A stretch of 64,000 bases of DNA from Clostridiales bacterium (GTDB lineage: Bacteria > Bacillota > Clostridia > Oscillospirales > Acutalibacteraceae). Positions 8,742 through 17,377 of this stretch are shown here, one piece after another. The position numbers and the translations under genes are program-made. The stretch covers positions 31,110 to 95,109 of the forward strand of contig JAHZDE010000010.1 in assembly GCA_019422525.1 (NCBI GenBank), read 5' to 3'. Numbering within the stretch: position 1 is the first letter of the stretch; every line of letters starts with the position of its first letter. The notes below the pieces were generated by a model. The model saw only the letters and a list, made by a program, of their open reading frames with translations. It had not been told where the DNA came from and searched no databases.

Positions 8742-9554
8742 TTATAACAGTGGAATTTGCTTGGGAATACGTTTTTCAAAAATAGTATAATGGGTAAATC
8801 CTGCCTCTGCGGCAATCTTCATCCCTTCCCGGATTCCTGCACCTACGTCTTTTCGGCTGTGGGCATCTGAGCCTAACGTGACATATTCTCCACCCAGTTC
8901 CCGGAAACGGCGTACTATGGAAAGCGGCGGCAGGGTTGTGCCGATTTTTTGCCGCAGGCCGGAAGTATTGATTTCCAGCGCCATCTTTTTTTCTGCCAAA
9001 CGGCGAAGAATCTTGTCCACTTTGCCGTCCACTTTGGAAAAGTCAAAGGGAATTCTCGCTTCTCCAACAATATACCGCAGCGGATAGGTAAGGTGGGCAA
9101 GGGAGTCAAATTTTCCCCATTCCACCATTTCCAGTACCTCGTCCAGATACGTTTCCATCAGGAATTCCACATTCTCCTTTTGATAATCGAGAAAAAAGAA
9201 ATCCTCTTTGCCACGGATATTATGGACGGAGCCCAGCACAAAGTCATAGGCGGCGCCACGCAAAATCTGCTCTGCCACGGCGCGGTCCTGCATGGGCTGA
9301 CCCAGTTCAATACCGGCATAAATCCGCAGGGCTCCATTCCAGCCGGAAGCGATCCTGCGAGTTTCGAGGTAGGATTGTCCCACAGACTCATAATAGCCGT
9401 CTTTAAAATAATCGTTGCACTCACAGTGGTCTGTAATGGTAATGGCATACAAGCCCGCATCCTCAGCGGCCTGGCACATAGCGGCTACCGGCTCGTCACC
9501 GTCGGGAGAATGACAGGTGTGGGTGTGGCTGTCACAAATACAGGAAGTTTTCAC
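8742..9554 (-). CDS. PHP-domain histidinol-phosphatase family protein
   Basis: 270 aa. PHP metallophosphoesterase with DSHTHTCHSPDGDEP at the N-terminus, TDHCE, GSVHN, LAHLTYP and GSDAH, the metal-ligand set of HisK/HisJ-type histidinol-phosphatases. No other his gene is in the window, so another phosphoester may be the substrate. The start is GTG 9554 behind GGGAGG. It follows the GT8 gene by 15 bp and is likely co-transcribed with it. A second, divergent family member lies at 50.4-51.1 kb. Confidence 0.85.
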   Translation of the reverse strand: MKTSCICDSHTHTCHSPDGDEPVAAMCQAAEDAGLYAITITDHCECNDYFKDGYYESVGQSYLETRRIASGWNGALRIYAGIELGQPMQDRAVAEQILRGAAYDFVLGSVHNIRGKEDFFFLDYQKENVEFLMETYLDEVLEMVEWGKFDSLAHLTYPLRYIVGEARIPFDFSKVDGKVDKILRRLAEKKMALEINTSGLRQKIGTTLPPLSIVRRFRELGGEYVTLGSDAHSRKDVGAGIREGMKIAAEAGFTHYTIFEKRIPKQIPLL

Positions 9555-9569
9555 GGCTGCATCCTCCCT

Positions 9570-10574
9570 TTAAAACTTGTTTTTGCGCACGAAAAGCCGG
9601 TGCAGATGATAATAACCCCGGCTGCAAATGGACAGAGGCAGGGTATCATAGGGTTTGGTATACATTCTGACCAGAGAAGCATCTTTCCGGCTTTCGGAAA
9701 AGCGCTTCATCGGGATATCCGCATAAGGGGAAATAGAGCGATAATAGCGGTAATACTGGCCGCCCCACACCTTACTGTCGGTAAACCAGGGCTTGTTGGG
9801 GAAAGAGCCGCCGATATAGTGGAGAATCACCACATTTTTTCTCGCCTGCTCATATTCCTCCACCGTGAAGGTGGGCTTTTCCGGACGGTTCAGGCCGGCT
9901 GTCCAGCGGTAAGCGCGGTCGCTGATGCCGGCGGGGAAATCATAGCGCAAGTCGAGATGCACCACGTCCTCCTCCGGAAATTCCAGATTCAGCAGCGTCT
10001 GGTCCGGAAAGCGGAACCGAGCCCCATCTCGACGCAGCCGCTCTTGCAGAACGGCGTCCATATGCCGGGCACGGTATTCCACAAGATTCAGCAGCAAAAA
10101 GCCCCCATTAAAATAAAATCGGCTCTGCCAGAAGGGGTCGTCCGGCGCCATGGAGAGAAATACCGGCACATCCAGCACCGCTCCTGCCAGCTTCCCTTCC
10201 AAATCCGTTTCCCACAGATTGCGCAGGGATGACAACACCACCATATCGCAATCAATCCACAACACCCGTTCAATGTCCGGGAAGATTTCTTCTGTAAATA
10301 CATATAAATAAGCGTTGCAAGTCCCTTTCCAGCCCTGCGGGGCAAATTCTTTTTGAATCCGCTCTACATAACCGGTACAGTCAATAATATCAATTTGCCC
10401 TTTCGGATAGGGTTCCGCCGTTTTTTCCAGCCGGCGGCGGTTTTCCTCCGAAATGTTTTCGGCCAGGATATGTACGCACACATCGTCGTTTCGGTTGTTT
10501 TCAAAAACAGAAACGGCAGAAACTGCCGCATGGCTGCAATACCCGTCGTTGGTGACATAGCACACATGAATCAT
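9570..10574 (-). CDS. Glycosyltransferase family 8 protein
   Basis: 334 aa from ATG 10574, chosen because AGGAGG lies 8 bp upstream; a longer TTG start at 10598 would run through that site. GT8 enzymes (LgtC, glycogenin type) transfer hexoses from UDP-sugars with retention. Visible are an N-terminal HVCYVTNDGYCSHAAVSAVS nucleotide-binding region, the metal-binding DxD in DCDMVV, FNGGFLLLN, and a C-terminal HYIGGSFPNKPW. Acceptor unknown. It is divergent from the ACT-domain gene and upstream of the PHP gene. Confidence 0.87.
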   Translation of the reverse strand: MIHVCYVTNDGYCSHAAVSAVSVFENNRNDDVCVHILAENISEENRRRLEKTAEPYPKGQIDIIDCTGYVERIQKEFAPQGWKGTCNAYLYVFTEEIFPDIERVLWIDCDMVVLSSLRNLWETDLEGKLAGAVLDVPVFLSMAPDDPFWQSRFYFNGGFLLLNLVEYRARHMDAVLQERLRRDGARFRFPDQTLLNLEFPEEDVVHLDLRYDFPAGISDRAYRWTAGLNRPEKPTFTVEEYEQARKNVVILHYIGGSFPNKPWFTDSKVWGGQYYRYYRSISPYADIPMKRFSESRKDASLVRMYTKPYDTLPLSICSRGYYHLHRLFVRKNKF

Positions 10575-10700
10575 CGGGATTCCTCCTGTCTTTGGCAATT
10601 TGCCTGTTGAGTATTCTCATATTTTATCACAGCTTGCCCATTCTGAAAAGAGCGCCAGGGCGATTTTTTTCTTTTCTCACAAAATCGGCGGCGGCAGGCC

Positions 10701-10729
10701 TTGACTTTTCTTCCGTTCTCGCTCATAAT
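10701..10729 (+). promoter_or_regulatory. Sigma-A-type promoter of the ACT-DUF711 pair
   Basis: TTGACT at 10701-10706, a 17-bp spacer and CATAAT at 10724-10729, 31 bp before the ACT-gene start. Confidence 0.65.
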
Positions 10730-10760
10730 TGAAGAACAATCTATTTGGAGGGATTTATCA

Positions 10761-11030
10761 ATGCGCGCTGTCATTACAGTTATCGGAAAAGATATGGTCG
10801 GAATTTTGGCAAAGGTGTCTACAGTTTGTGCCGACAACGGCGTGAATGTGCTGGAAGTGACCCAGTCCATTTTGCAGGAAATGTTCGCCATGATTATGAT
10901 GGTCGATATTTCCGGCTGCACCATCCCCTTCAGTGAGCTTTCGGACAAGCTGGAAAAACTGGGGGGAGAAATGAATCTGAAAATCCATGTGATGCACGAG
11001 GATATCTTCAATTCCATGCACCGGATTTGA
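10761..11030 (+). CDS. ACT-domain protein (UPF0237 type)
   Basis: 89 aa. Start ATG 10761 is set by GGAGG at 10748-10752; the frame is open upstream but lacks a ribosome site. The protein is a single ACT domain (RAVITVIGKDMVGILAKVST, then NVLEVTQSILQEMFAMIMMVD), a small-molecule-binding fold that usually senses amino acids. It sits 57 bp before a DUF711 gene, a pairing conserved in many Firmicutes and Archaea. Its effector is not known. Confidence 0.88.
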   Translation: MRAVITVIGKDMVGILAKVSTVCADNGVNVLEVTQSILQEMFAMIMMVDISGCTIPFSELSDKLEKLGGEMNLKIHVMHEDIFNSMHRI

Positions 11031-11087
11031 GCGGCTTTGCCTGCCCATTTCTTCGCCAATATTACATAACAGGAAGGCCGTGATTTC

Positions 11088-12446
11088 ATGCTCAACTCCC
11101 ACGATATACTGGAAACGATCAATATGATTGACAACGAAAACCTGGACGTGAGAACTATCACCATGGGTATTTCGCTGCTGGACTGCATTGACCCGGATGC
11201 AAACCGGGCCTGCGACAAAATTTATGACAAGATTTGCCGGTATGCTCAGAACCTGGTAAAAACCGGCGAGGACATCAGCAAGGAATATGGAATCCCGATT
11301 ATCAACAAGCGGATTTCCGTTACCCCCATTTCCATGATTGCCGGAGCCAACCCCGGTGTAAATCCGGTACGCTTTGCTTTGGCACTGGACCGGGCTGCCC
11401 AGACAGTGGGCGTTAACTTTATCGGCGGATATTCCGCACTGGTACACAAGGGTTTCAGCCCCGGAGACTATGCCCTGATTGAAAGTATTCCCGAGGCATT
11501 GAGCCGCACGGATTTTGTTTGCTCTTCTGTCAATATCGGTTCTACCAAGGCCGGCATTAACATGGACGCAGTGGCCAAAATGGGCGGCATCGTCCGCAAG
11601 GTGGCAGAGCTTACCGCTGACCGGGACTGCATCGGTGCGGCTAAGCTGGTGGTGTTCTGCAACGCTCCTGAAGATAATCCCTTTATGGCAGGCGCTTTCC
11701 ACGGCACCGGCGAGCCCGACTGCGAAATTAACGTGGGCGTGTCTGGTCCGGGCGTTGTGCGGGCTGCATTGGCAAAGGCTGGCGACTGTGATATTACGGC
11801 GATTGCCGACATTATCAAAAAGACCGCCTTTAAGGTAACAAGAATGGGCCAGCTGGTAGCACAGGAAGCTTCCCGCCGGCTGTGCGTCCCCTTTGGCATT
11901 GTGGACTTGTCTCTGGCTCCTACCCCGGCTATCGGAGACAGCGTGGCTTATATTCTGGAAGAGATGGGCCTGGAGTGCTGCGGTGCTCATGGTACCACGG
12001 CTGCACTGGCACTGCTCAACGATGCAGTGAAAAAGGGCGGCGTCATGGCATCCTCTCATGTTGGCGGCTTGTCCGGCGCGTTTATTCCGGTAACGGAAGA
12101 TGCCGGGATGATTCATGCAGCTCAGTGCGGCGCATTGACTCTGACCAAATTGGAAGCTATGACAGCAGTATGCTCGGTGGGTCTTGATATGATTGCGATT
12201 CCCGGCGACACTCCCAGCGAGGTGATTTCGGCTATTATCGCCGATGAAGCCGCCATCGGAATGGTGAACAGCAAGACCACAGCTGTGCGTGTGATTCCCG
12301 CTATCGGCAAAAAGGTTGGTGAAGAACTGAACTTTGGCGGCCTGCTGGGCGGCGGCCCTGTGATGGAGGTCAACCGCTACTCCCCCGCTAAGTTTATTGG
12401 CCGCGGCGGCCGGATTCCGGCGCCGATGCAGAGCCTTAAAAACTGA
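11088..12446 (+). CDS. PFL-family protein (DUF711/UPF0210)
   Basis: 452 aa, full length for DUF711. Characteristic stretches are MLNSHDILETINMIDNENLD, ITMGISLLDC, GANPGVNPVRFALALDR and a Gly-rich LLGGGPVM near the C-terminus. The fold resembles pyruvate-formate-lyase-like barrels, but no reaction is established. Co-transcribed with the upstream ACT protein, which may be its regulatory subunit (inference from gene order). RBS AGGAAGG precedes ATG 11088; a strong terminator follows. Confidence 0.9.
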   Translation: MLNSHDILETINMIDNENLDVRTITMGISLLDCIDPDANRACDKIYDKICRYAQNLVKTGEDISKEYGIPIINKRISVTPISMIAGANPGVNPVRFALALDRAAQTVGVNFIGGYSALVHKGFSPGDYALIESIPEALSRTDFVCSSVNIGSTKAGINMDAVAKMGGIVRKVAELTADRDCIGAAKLVVFCNAPEDNPFMAGAFHGTGEPDCEINVGVSGPGVVRAALAKAGDCDITAIADIIKKTAFKVTRMGQLVAQEASRRLCVPFGIVDLSLAPTPAIGDSVAYILEEMGLECCGAHGTTAALALLNDAVKKGGVMASSHVGGLSGAFIPVTEDAGMIHAAQCGALTLTKLEAMTAVCSVGLDMIAIPGDTPSEVISAIIADEAAIGMVNSKTTAVRVIPAIGKKVGEELNFGGLLGGGPVMEVNRYSPAKFIGRGGRIPAPMQSLKN

Positions 12447-12462
12447 TTGCTCATATATTGGC

Positions 12463-12521
12463 AGAAAGCCGGTTCCTTTTTGGGCGGAAAATGCTCAAAA
12501 AGGAACCGGCTTTCTCTTTTT
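12463..12521 (+). terminator. Rho-independent terminator after the DUF711 gene
   Basis: Perfect 19-bp arms (12463-12481 and 12497-12515, core AAGCCGGTTCC) followed by a T-run. Confidence 0.93.
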
Positions 12522-12540
12522 TCATGTAACAGTTCCCATG

Positions 12541-13062
12541 TTATTTCCTAATACCCTTTTTTCTGCCCAAATTTATAATATACTTTTTTTGATTTTGCGC
12601 ATAGCGCAGGGTCTGATAAGCTCCACCACTATTATGGTCTACATAGAAAACAACAAGGTCACTTCGATTCACCATTTGCCGATTGCGAATTTGAAAGGCA
12701 CCCTTGGGGTGGCTATTGGCTGCACTGCTGCATATTTCTATTTCATCATAATACGCTTGTAAATTTCCCATATTATCCCGCAACTCTTTCGTTGGATAGG
12801 GCAGTATCCAAATCAAGGCGCTGTTATCATCCCGCACATGGCGTTTTTGCCGTTTTACCACTGAGGAAACCATCTGGTCAAAATCCCCATCCCGCCCCAC
12901 CAGAAACTCAACATACTTCTTTTCCAAAAGAAGCCTATGGATTTTTTCTGTTTCACAAAAATCCGAGATAGCTCTGTGTCCAAAAAAACTAACGGTAAAT
13001 ATGTTCACGGTTCCATCTTTGCCATTTTCAAGCCAACCTCTCCAACAAAGTAAATAATTCAT
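12541..13062 (-). CDS. SLOG-like (YpsA/DUF1273-related) small protein
   Basis: 173 aa from ATG 13062. A GTG at 13008 (giving M-NIFTVSFFGHR) is an equally good or better start by homology with the relative at 28997. Shared landmarks are SFFGHR at the start of the first strand, a central G-rich FLVGRDGDFDQMV, then NRQMVNRSDLVVFYVDHNSGGAYQTLRYA. This pattern matches the Rossmann-like SLOG superfamily, proposed to bind nucleotides or their derivatives. The gene is more AT-rich than its surroundings and diverges from an XRE regulator, which suggests a small acquired module. Function unknown. Confidence 0.65.
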   Translation of the reverse strand: MNYLLCWRGWLENGKDGTVNIFTVSFFGHRAISDFCETEKIHRLLLEKKYVEFLVGRDGDFDQMVSSVVKRQKRHVRDDNSALIWILPYPTKELRDNMGNLQAYYDEIEICSSAANSHPKGAFQIRNRQMVNRSDLVVFYVDHNSGGAYQTLRYAQNQKKYIINLGRKKGIRK

Positions 13063-13103
13063 CTCTCATTATATACTCAAATTGATTTAAAGTAAATAAT
13101 CAT

Positions 13104-13121
13104 ATAATTGCTTTCAATTAT
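13104..13121. promoter_or_regulatory. Inverted repeat between SLOG-like and XRE genes (candidate operator)
   Basis: ATAATTG-CTTT-CAATTAT in the 103-bp AT-rich divergent intergenic region, a size and place that would suit an XRE operator. Confidence 0.35.
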
Positions 13122-13165
13122 AATTTCTCTGCTTTGTTGGTAGCATAATATCAGGAGGTGATAGT

Positions 13166-13396
13166 ATGCAGACGGAGTTTCCAGAACGCTATATCACTCT
13201 GGGCTTGAAAATCGCATATTACAGGAAAAAGGCGGGGTTTACACAGGAGGTTCTTGCGGAACGGATTGGAAAAAGTGTCAACTTCGTTGGCCAGGTTGAA
13301 GGGACTGGTACGATTCGCGGCGTATCCCTTGAAACATTATTCAAAATTGCCCAAGTTTTGAAAATTCCACCTTCCAAGCTGTTGGAGGATGACTGA
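13166..13396 (+). CDS. XRE-family HTH regulator (76 aa)
   Basis: A single Cro/C1-type helix-turn-helix: LGLKIAYYRKKAGFTQEVLAERIGKS, then a recognition helix and LETLFKIAQVLKIPPSKLLEDD. A perfect AGGAGGTGA site sits 5 bp before ATG 13166. No effector domain. It diverges from the SLOG-like gene and probably regulates that pair and itself (inference). Another stand-alone XRE of the same size is at 41733. Confidence 0.88.
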   Translation: MQTEFPERYITLGLKIAYYRKKAGFTQEVLAERIGKSVNFVGQVEGTGTIRGVSLETLFKIAQVLKIPPSKLLEDD

Positions 13397-13421
13397 TAGA
13401 CTGGCGCCGTAACCAAGACAA

Positions 13422-13475
13422 AAAAAGAGGGAGCGCTGTCATCGGAGAATATCCGATGATGACGCTCCCTTTTTC
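13422..13475. terminator. Bidirectional terminator between XRE and CorC-type genes
   Basis: Long stem (AGGGAGCG, imperfect middle, ATCGGA / TCCGAT, CGCTCCCT) with A-run and T-run on the two sides; it separates two convergent genes. Confidence 0.85.
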
Positions 13476-13479
13476 ACTG

Positions 13480-14745
13480 TTATTCTTCTTTTTCTTCCGG
13501 CAGCGGCTCGGAAAGCTGGAAACGGATTTCTTCTACGTGCCGTTTTTCCACCTTGGTCACATACACCTCGTTGCCATGGAATACAAAGTGGGCACCGATT
13601 TCCGGTACACACCGCAATTCTTCCATCACCCATCCGCCAACGGTAATAGACTCATACTTCTCTTCTTCCTCTTCCGGCAGCCGGAACATCTCAAAAAAGT
13701 CCTCCAGGCTGCAAGAACCGGATACCACAAATGTGGTGTTGTTGATTTCTTCAATCTCCTGCTCCACAATGTCGTGTTCGTCCCAGATGTCGCCTACCAA
13801 CTGCTCCAGAACATCTTCCAGTGTGACAATACCTTCTGTACCACCGAATTCGTCCACGACTACGGCCACATGAGTTTTGGACTGCTGAATCAGCCGCAGC
13901 AGCTTGGAAATCTTAATGCCACCGGAAACATAAATCACCGGCTTCACCGCCGAAGCAAAGTTATCGGCGCCGTTGTGAAGGGCGGTAAAGAAATCCTTTT
14001 CGTGAATCATGCCGATAATATTATCAATCGTATCCTCATACACCGGCAGCCGTGAATAAGTATTTTCCATAAACACCCGGCCAACCTCTTCCATAGAGTC
14101 GTCTTTTTCCACAGCCACCAAATCCACCCGAGGGGTGAGAATGTCATTGGCATCCAAATCATCAAACTCAATGGCAGAACGAATCAGCTCGCCGTTATGC
14201 TCATCAATTCCACCGTCATTCTGTGCCTCGTCCACCATGGTCATCAGTTCTTCTGCCGTGATGCCTGGGTCTTCCTGCTTCTTAAACAGCCGGTCCAGCA
14301 GTTTTTTCCACAAGGAAAACAGAAAATTCAAAGGAGTCAGCAAAACCATCAGCACACGCATCAGGCGGGCTGTCGCTAAAGCAAAGGATTCTGCGTTTTC
14401 TTTGGCCAGCGTTTTGGGAGAAATTTCACCGAAAATCAGCACCAAAATTGTCATGACTGCCGTGGAAACAGATACGCCGGCATCAGCCAGCCACATGGTA
14501 AATACCACCGTTGCCAAAGAAGACGAGGTAATATTCACGATATTATTGCCAATTAGGATGGTTGAAATCAGCTTATCATAGTTATCTACCAGCTTCAGCG
14601 CTACAGCAGCGCGGCTGTCCCCACTGTCGGCCAGGTTCTTCATCCGAATACGGTTCATCGTAGAAAATGCGGTTTCCGAAGCCGAAAAGTAAGCCGAGCC
14701 GATGATACAGAAGACAATCACCAGTAATAGCGGAAGAGCGTCCAT
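13480..14745 (-). CDS. CNNM/HlyC-CorC family membrane protein
   Basis: 421 aa from ATG 14745, preferred because the tRNA terminator (14793-14827) overlaps the longer frame and GGAAAAAAC precedes this ATG. Order of parts: DUF21 transmembrane domain with four hydrophobic segments (residues ~1-180, including SAYFSASETAFSTMN and GEISPKTLAKENA), two CBS domains (~200-320), and a C-terminal CorC/HlyC domain. Proteins of this type act in Mg2+/Co2+ efflux or homeostasis. No haemolysin activity should be inferred from the old family name. Confidence 0.9.
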   Translation of the reverse strand: MDALPLLLVIVFCIIGSAYFSASETAFSTMNRIRMKNLADSGDSRAAVALKLVDNYDKLISTILIGNNIVNITSSSLATVVFTMWLADAGVSVSTAVMTILVLIFGEISPKTLAKENAESFALATARLMRVLMVLLTPLNFLFSLWKKLLDRLFKKQEDPGITAEELMTMVDEAQNDGGIDEHNGELIRSAIEFDDLDANDILTPRVDLVAVEKDDSMEEVGRVFMENTYSRLPVYEDTIDNIIGMIHEKDFFTALHNGADNFASAVKPVIYVSGGIKISKLLRLIQQSKTHVAVVVDEFGGTEGIVTLEDVLEQLVGDIWDEHDIVEQEIEEINNTTFVVSGSCSLEDFFEMFRLPEEEEEKYESITVGGWVMEELRCVPEIGAHFVFHGNEVYVTKVEKRHVEEIRFQLSEPLPEEKEE

Positions 14746-14792
14746 GTTTTTTCCAAACCCTTTCTTGCATGTCATAAAATAAAATTGATAGA

Positions 14793-14827
14793 AAAAACCC
14801 GCAGACACAAAAAGCCTGCGGGTTTTT
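14793..14827 (-). terminator. Terminator of tRNA-Ala
   Basis: 12-bp arms (AAAAACCCGCAG / CTGCGGGTTTTT); the tRNA CCA end touches the first arm. Confidence 0.85.
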
Positions 14828-14902
14828 GGTGGAGCATAGCGGGATCGAACCGCTGACCTCTACACTGCCAGTGTAGCGCTCTCCCAGCTGAGCTAATGCC
14901 CC
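14827..14902 (-). tRNA. tRNA-Ala (anticodon GGC)
   Basis: 76 nt with encoded CCA. The acceptor arm GGGGCAT/ATGCTCC pairs over 7 bp. D-arm GCTCAGCTGGGAGAGC, anticodon stem CTACA/TGTAG with loop CTGGCAG (anticodon GGC, reading GCC/GCU), and T-arm with GGTTCGATCC. Single-copy and flanked by its own terminator. Confidence 0.95.
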
Positions 14903-15024
14903 ATATGTTGCGTTTTTTCGGCTTTCTGTAAGCCACGAATGGTATTATATCACAGCTGTTTTGAAATTGCAAGAGGTTTCTCAAAATATTTTCATTTTTC
15001 GTTATTTCTCCCTTTCCTGCAAAC

Positions 15025-15055
15025 AAAAAGCTGCCGCTTATCAAGCGACAGCTTC
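15025..15055 (-). terminator. Terminator of the DUF5685/J-domain operon
   Basis: GAAGCTG(T)CGCTT-GAT-AAGCG(G)CAGCTTTTTG on the minus strand, starting about 10 bp past the last stop of the operon. Confidence 0.8.
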
Positions 15056-15065
15056 CAATTCTATT

Positions 15066-15617
15066 TTAGAACCGCTCTCTCCGACCGGATAGTTTTGACA
15101 GGTAGGGATGAAGTCTTTGCCAATATATCATCACCAAGCCGGACAGCGCCATGTCATACACTACAAATACCACATTGAGGCCTATCCAAAGCAGCACCGG
15201 CAAAATGATTCCAAACGTGAACACCGATTCAATCGGCAGCCGTAGCACAAACACCACGGCCAGTACATCCACCACAGCCGCCAAATTAACCGCCAGCAGC
15301 TTTACAAGCCAACACAAAGGCTTTTTAGAAATGTATTTTTCAACGCAAGCCTTGAGTACGGGATAGTAGCCAAAAAACAGCAAAAACAGTAAATAGGCTT
15401 CTTTGTCTGTCAGAAGGATCCAGGATAACACCGATGAGATTCCAAACACACACCATCCCCAGCGCATCCCAATTTCAATCACCACTGGCATCAGCAGAAC
15501 ACCCGCCAAAGCTGTCAGCCCAAGAGTAGCTGTGGGAAATAGATTTGTCAGAAACAATAGCGCTATCTGCAATGCCGCCGCCGCTCCGCAAAATGCAATC
15601 CGAACACTCCGATTCAC
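15066..15617 (-). CDS. Polytopic membrane protein of unknown function
   Basis: 183 aa from GTG 15617, chosen because GGGAGG sits 9 bp upstream and the start then falls 16 bp after the J-domain gene stop; a longer TTG start (15647) would overlap that gene. Five or six hydrophobic segments cover nearly the whole length, with a short Lys-rich loop (KYISKKP). Size and topology recall ECF-transporter S components, but no diagnostic motif was recognised. It is the third gene of a unit with a DUF5685 protein and a J-domain protein. Confidence 0.7.
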   Translation of the reverse strand: MNRSVRIAFCGAAAALQIALLFLTNLFPTATLGLTALAGVLLMPVVIEIGMRWGWCVFGISSVLSWILLTDKEAYLLFLLFFGYYPVLKACVEKYISKKPLCWLVKLLAVNLAAVVDVLAVVFVLRLPIESVFTFGIILPVLLWIGLNVVFVVYDMALSGLVMIYWQRLHPYLSKLSGRRERF

Positions 15618-15633
15618 AACGTAGCGCCTCCCG

Positions 15634-16287
15634 TCAGCAACAGGCAATCAAGTCGCCGCCCATACATTCGCAGCAGCAATCGGCACAAATCAGTGAAGAG
15701 CACACATCACAGGAATTACACCCGCCGGCCCCTCTCTGCATATTGGGATTATACCCGCCATACTGACCATTGCGCTGATTGACCACCTGATTCATGGCCG
15801 CCCGATATTCCGGATTACCCGGGTCCATCTGGCAGGCTCGGGAAAAGTGGTTGGAAGCTTCTTCCAACCAGCCTCGTTTATACAGCACTGTGCCTTTGAG
15901 GAAATACCATTCTGCATTCCGGCCATCCATGGGGACCCCATTAAGAATCTGCTCGGCATCGGCAATCCGGTTTGCCATAATCAGATTCCGCACATCACTG
16001 AAACTGGAAGAACGATACGGGGTTCCGCCATAACCATATCCATAGCCCTGATAGGGATTTCCGCCAGGCTGCTGATACTGCTGTCCGTTTCCGCCGCCGC
16101 GGCGCTGGGATACAATCGTATCATAGGCTTCGTTAATCTCTTTCATTTTTTCGTTGGCAAACTCGGCCAGCGGACTGTTGGCATAGTTATCGGGATGATA
16201 CTTTTTCGCCAGTTCTCGATATGCTGCTTTTACCTCCTCGTCAGTTGCTGACGGGGAAATTCCTAATACCTTATACGGATCCGACAT
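15634..16287 (-). CDS. J-domain protein with TPR-like and Cys-rich tail
   Basis: 217 aa. Residues 1 to about 65 form a J domain (YKVLGISPSATDEEVKAAYRELAKKYHPDN, with the HPD triad), so it should stimulate an Hsp70/DnaK ATPase. Then come a Gly/Gln/Tyr-rich linker, a TPR-like helical pair (about 100-165, EWYFLKGTVLYKRGWLEEASNHF), and a C-terminus packed with Cys (CNSCDVC, CADCCCECM, ACC). It is not DnaJ itself, lacking the canonical zinc-finger and C-terminal domains. Its start overlaps the DUF5685 gene by 17 bp. The Cys tail could bind metal (inference). Confidence 0.85.
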   Translation of the reverse strand: MSDPYKVLGISPSATDEEVKAAYRELAKKYHPDNYANSPLAEFANEKMKEINEAYDTIVSQRRGGGNGQQYQQPGGNPYQGYGYGYGGTPYRSSSFSDVRNLIMANRIADAEQILNGVPMDGRNAEWYFLKGTVLYKRGWLEEASNHFSRACQMDPGNPEYRAAMNQVVNQRNGQYGGYNPNMQRGAGGCNSCDVCSSLICADCCCECMGGDLIACC

Positions 16288-17176
16288 GCTTCTTCTCCTT
16301 TGCGTGCAAAAATAGGATTTCGCGCTGCATTTCCGGCAGACCCTTTAAAATGACATTCTCCACAATCGGGCCAAACCGGTTCCAATGTAACAGATGAAAG
16401 GCGGCGGTGATTCGGGCCGCCGTCATATTCAGGGTTTGATTGCAGGATTCTTCCACCTGCTTTTTCTGCTCACCTTCCAGGGTGTTTCCTTCTGGAATTC
16501 CCAATACTCCAATAAACGGGTTAAAATGTCCCTTTCTCAAGTCCTCGGATAAATCATCGGCGGCATCCATCAGATAGATCCACCGCCCCAGAAAATACCC
16601 AAGTTCTTCCAGAATCATTCCCCGTTCTCTGTCCTCTCCGGCCCTCTCTCGCAAAATACCTGCCAAAAGGGTAGCTGTGGGATGAGCACAAGCATCTATG
16701 GAAGAGGGGGTCTCCTTTTCTGCCTGCTGCTGCGCCCGCAGGTAGGTTTCCACTGCGGCAGCCAATTCCGGATAGGCTTTTTCGGCTTTTTTGCAGGAGC
16801 GCCTTCCCAGCAAACGCAGAAAACCAGACCGCAGCTTTTCTTCGAAACCGCCATCTGCCCAGTCATCCCGCAGCTTGGCGTCTGTGAGCAGAACAGACAC
16901 CGCGCCGGCATATTGCAACACTTCGTCATATCCCTTACAAAAGGTACACGCCTTCATGGGATTGACCACACACCGCCCCCTGGTAAAAGCGGCATCTTCC
17001 TCTGACAGGCCCATGAGTACCATGGACAGAAAGGTACAGTCATAGCTCAGCGTCAGCCGGGAAATTCGTCCATAGACGACTCCCATCCGTTTGCAAAGAC
17101 CGCAATAAATTCCCCGGTACTGTTCATACTCGCGAACCAGGAGTTCTGCTTTATATGGACGAATATACCCAAACAC
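16271..17176 (-). CDS. DUF5685 family protein
   Basis: 301 aa from GTG 17176 (gives M-FGYIRPYKAEL, the usual family beginning, behind AGAGGTG); a TTG 18 bp upstream is the alternative. Mostly helical. Conserved-looking Cys motifs are YCGLCKR (about 25-31) and CTFCKGY, and there is an Asp-rich helix LMDAADDLSEDLRKGHFNPF reminiscent of isoprenoid-synthase-like metal sites. No function is established. It begins an operon with a J-domain protein and a membrane protein. Confidence 0.8.
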   Translation of the reverse strand: MFGYIRPYKAELLVREYEQYRGIYCGLCKRMGVVYGRISRLTLSYDCTFLSMVLMGLSEEDAAFTRGRCVVNPMKACTFCKGYDEVLQYAGAVSVLLTDAKLRDDWADGGFEEKLRSGFLRLLGRRSCKKAEKAYPELAAAVETYLRAQQQAEKETPSSIDACAHPTATLLAGILRERAGEDRERGMILEELGYFLGRWIYLMDAADDLSEDLRKGHFNPFIGVLGIPEGNTLEGEQKKQVEESCNQTLNMTAARITAAFHLLHWNRFGPIVENVILKGLPEMQREILFLHAKEKKHVGSV

Positions 17177-17332
17177 CCGATTCACCTCTGTCAATATTTC
17201 CCCTTGGATTCCTGTTCAGGTGACATTATTGTACTATAGCCTTACTGGAAAGGGCATGAATAGTTTGTAAACTTTTCTGTCTTTACGGCCGGTTATCGCC
17301 ATTTTTCCCATAAAATTCCTTTCCAGGTACTC

Positions 17333-17372
17333 AAAAACGCCCCACCTTTCTCACAGGGAGAACGGTGGGGCG
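17333..17372 (-). terminator. Terminator of the GT2 gene
   Basis: CGCCCCACC (17338-17346) pairs with GGTGGGGCG (17364-17372), followed on the minus strand by TTTTTG. Confidence 0.88.
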
Positions 17373-17377
17373 ACAGA

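Noticed and set aside
8949..10232. 427-codon plus-strand frame spanning the PHP and GT8 genes
   Set aside because: It is antisense to two clearly conserved genes.
10758..12116. 452-codon minus-strand frame opposite the DUF711 gene
   Set aside because: A shadow of DUF711 codon structure, with His/Gln/Arg-rich content and no domain.
13480..14745. Haemolysin, from the family name HlyC/CorC
   Set aside because: The domain set (DUF21, CBS pair, CorC_HlyC) is that of metal-ion transport proteins.
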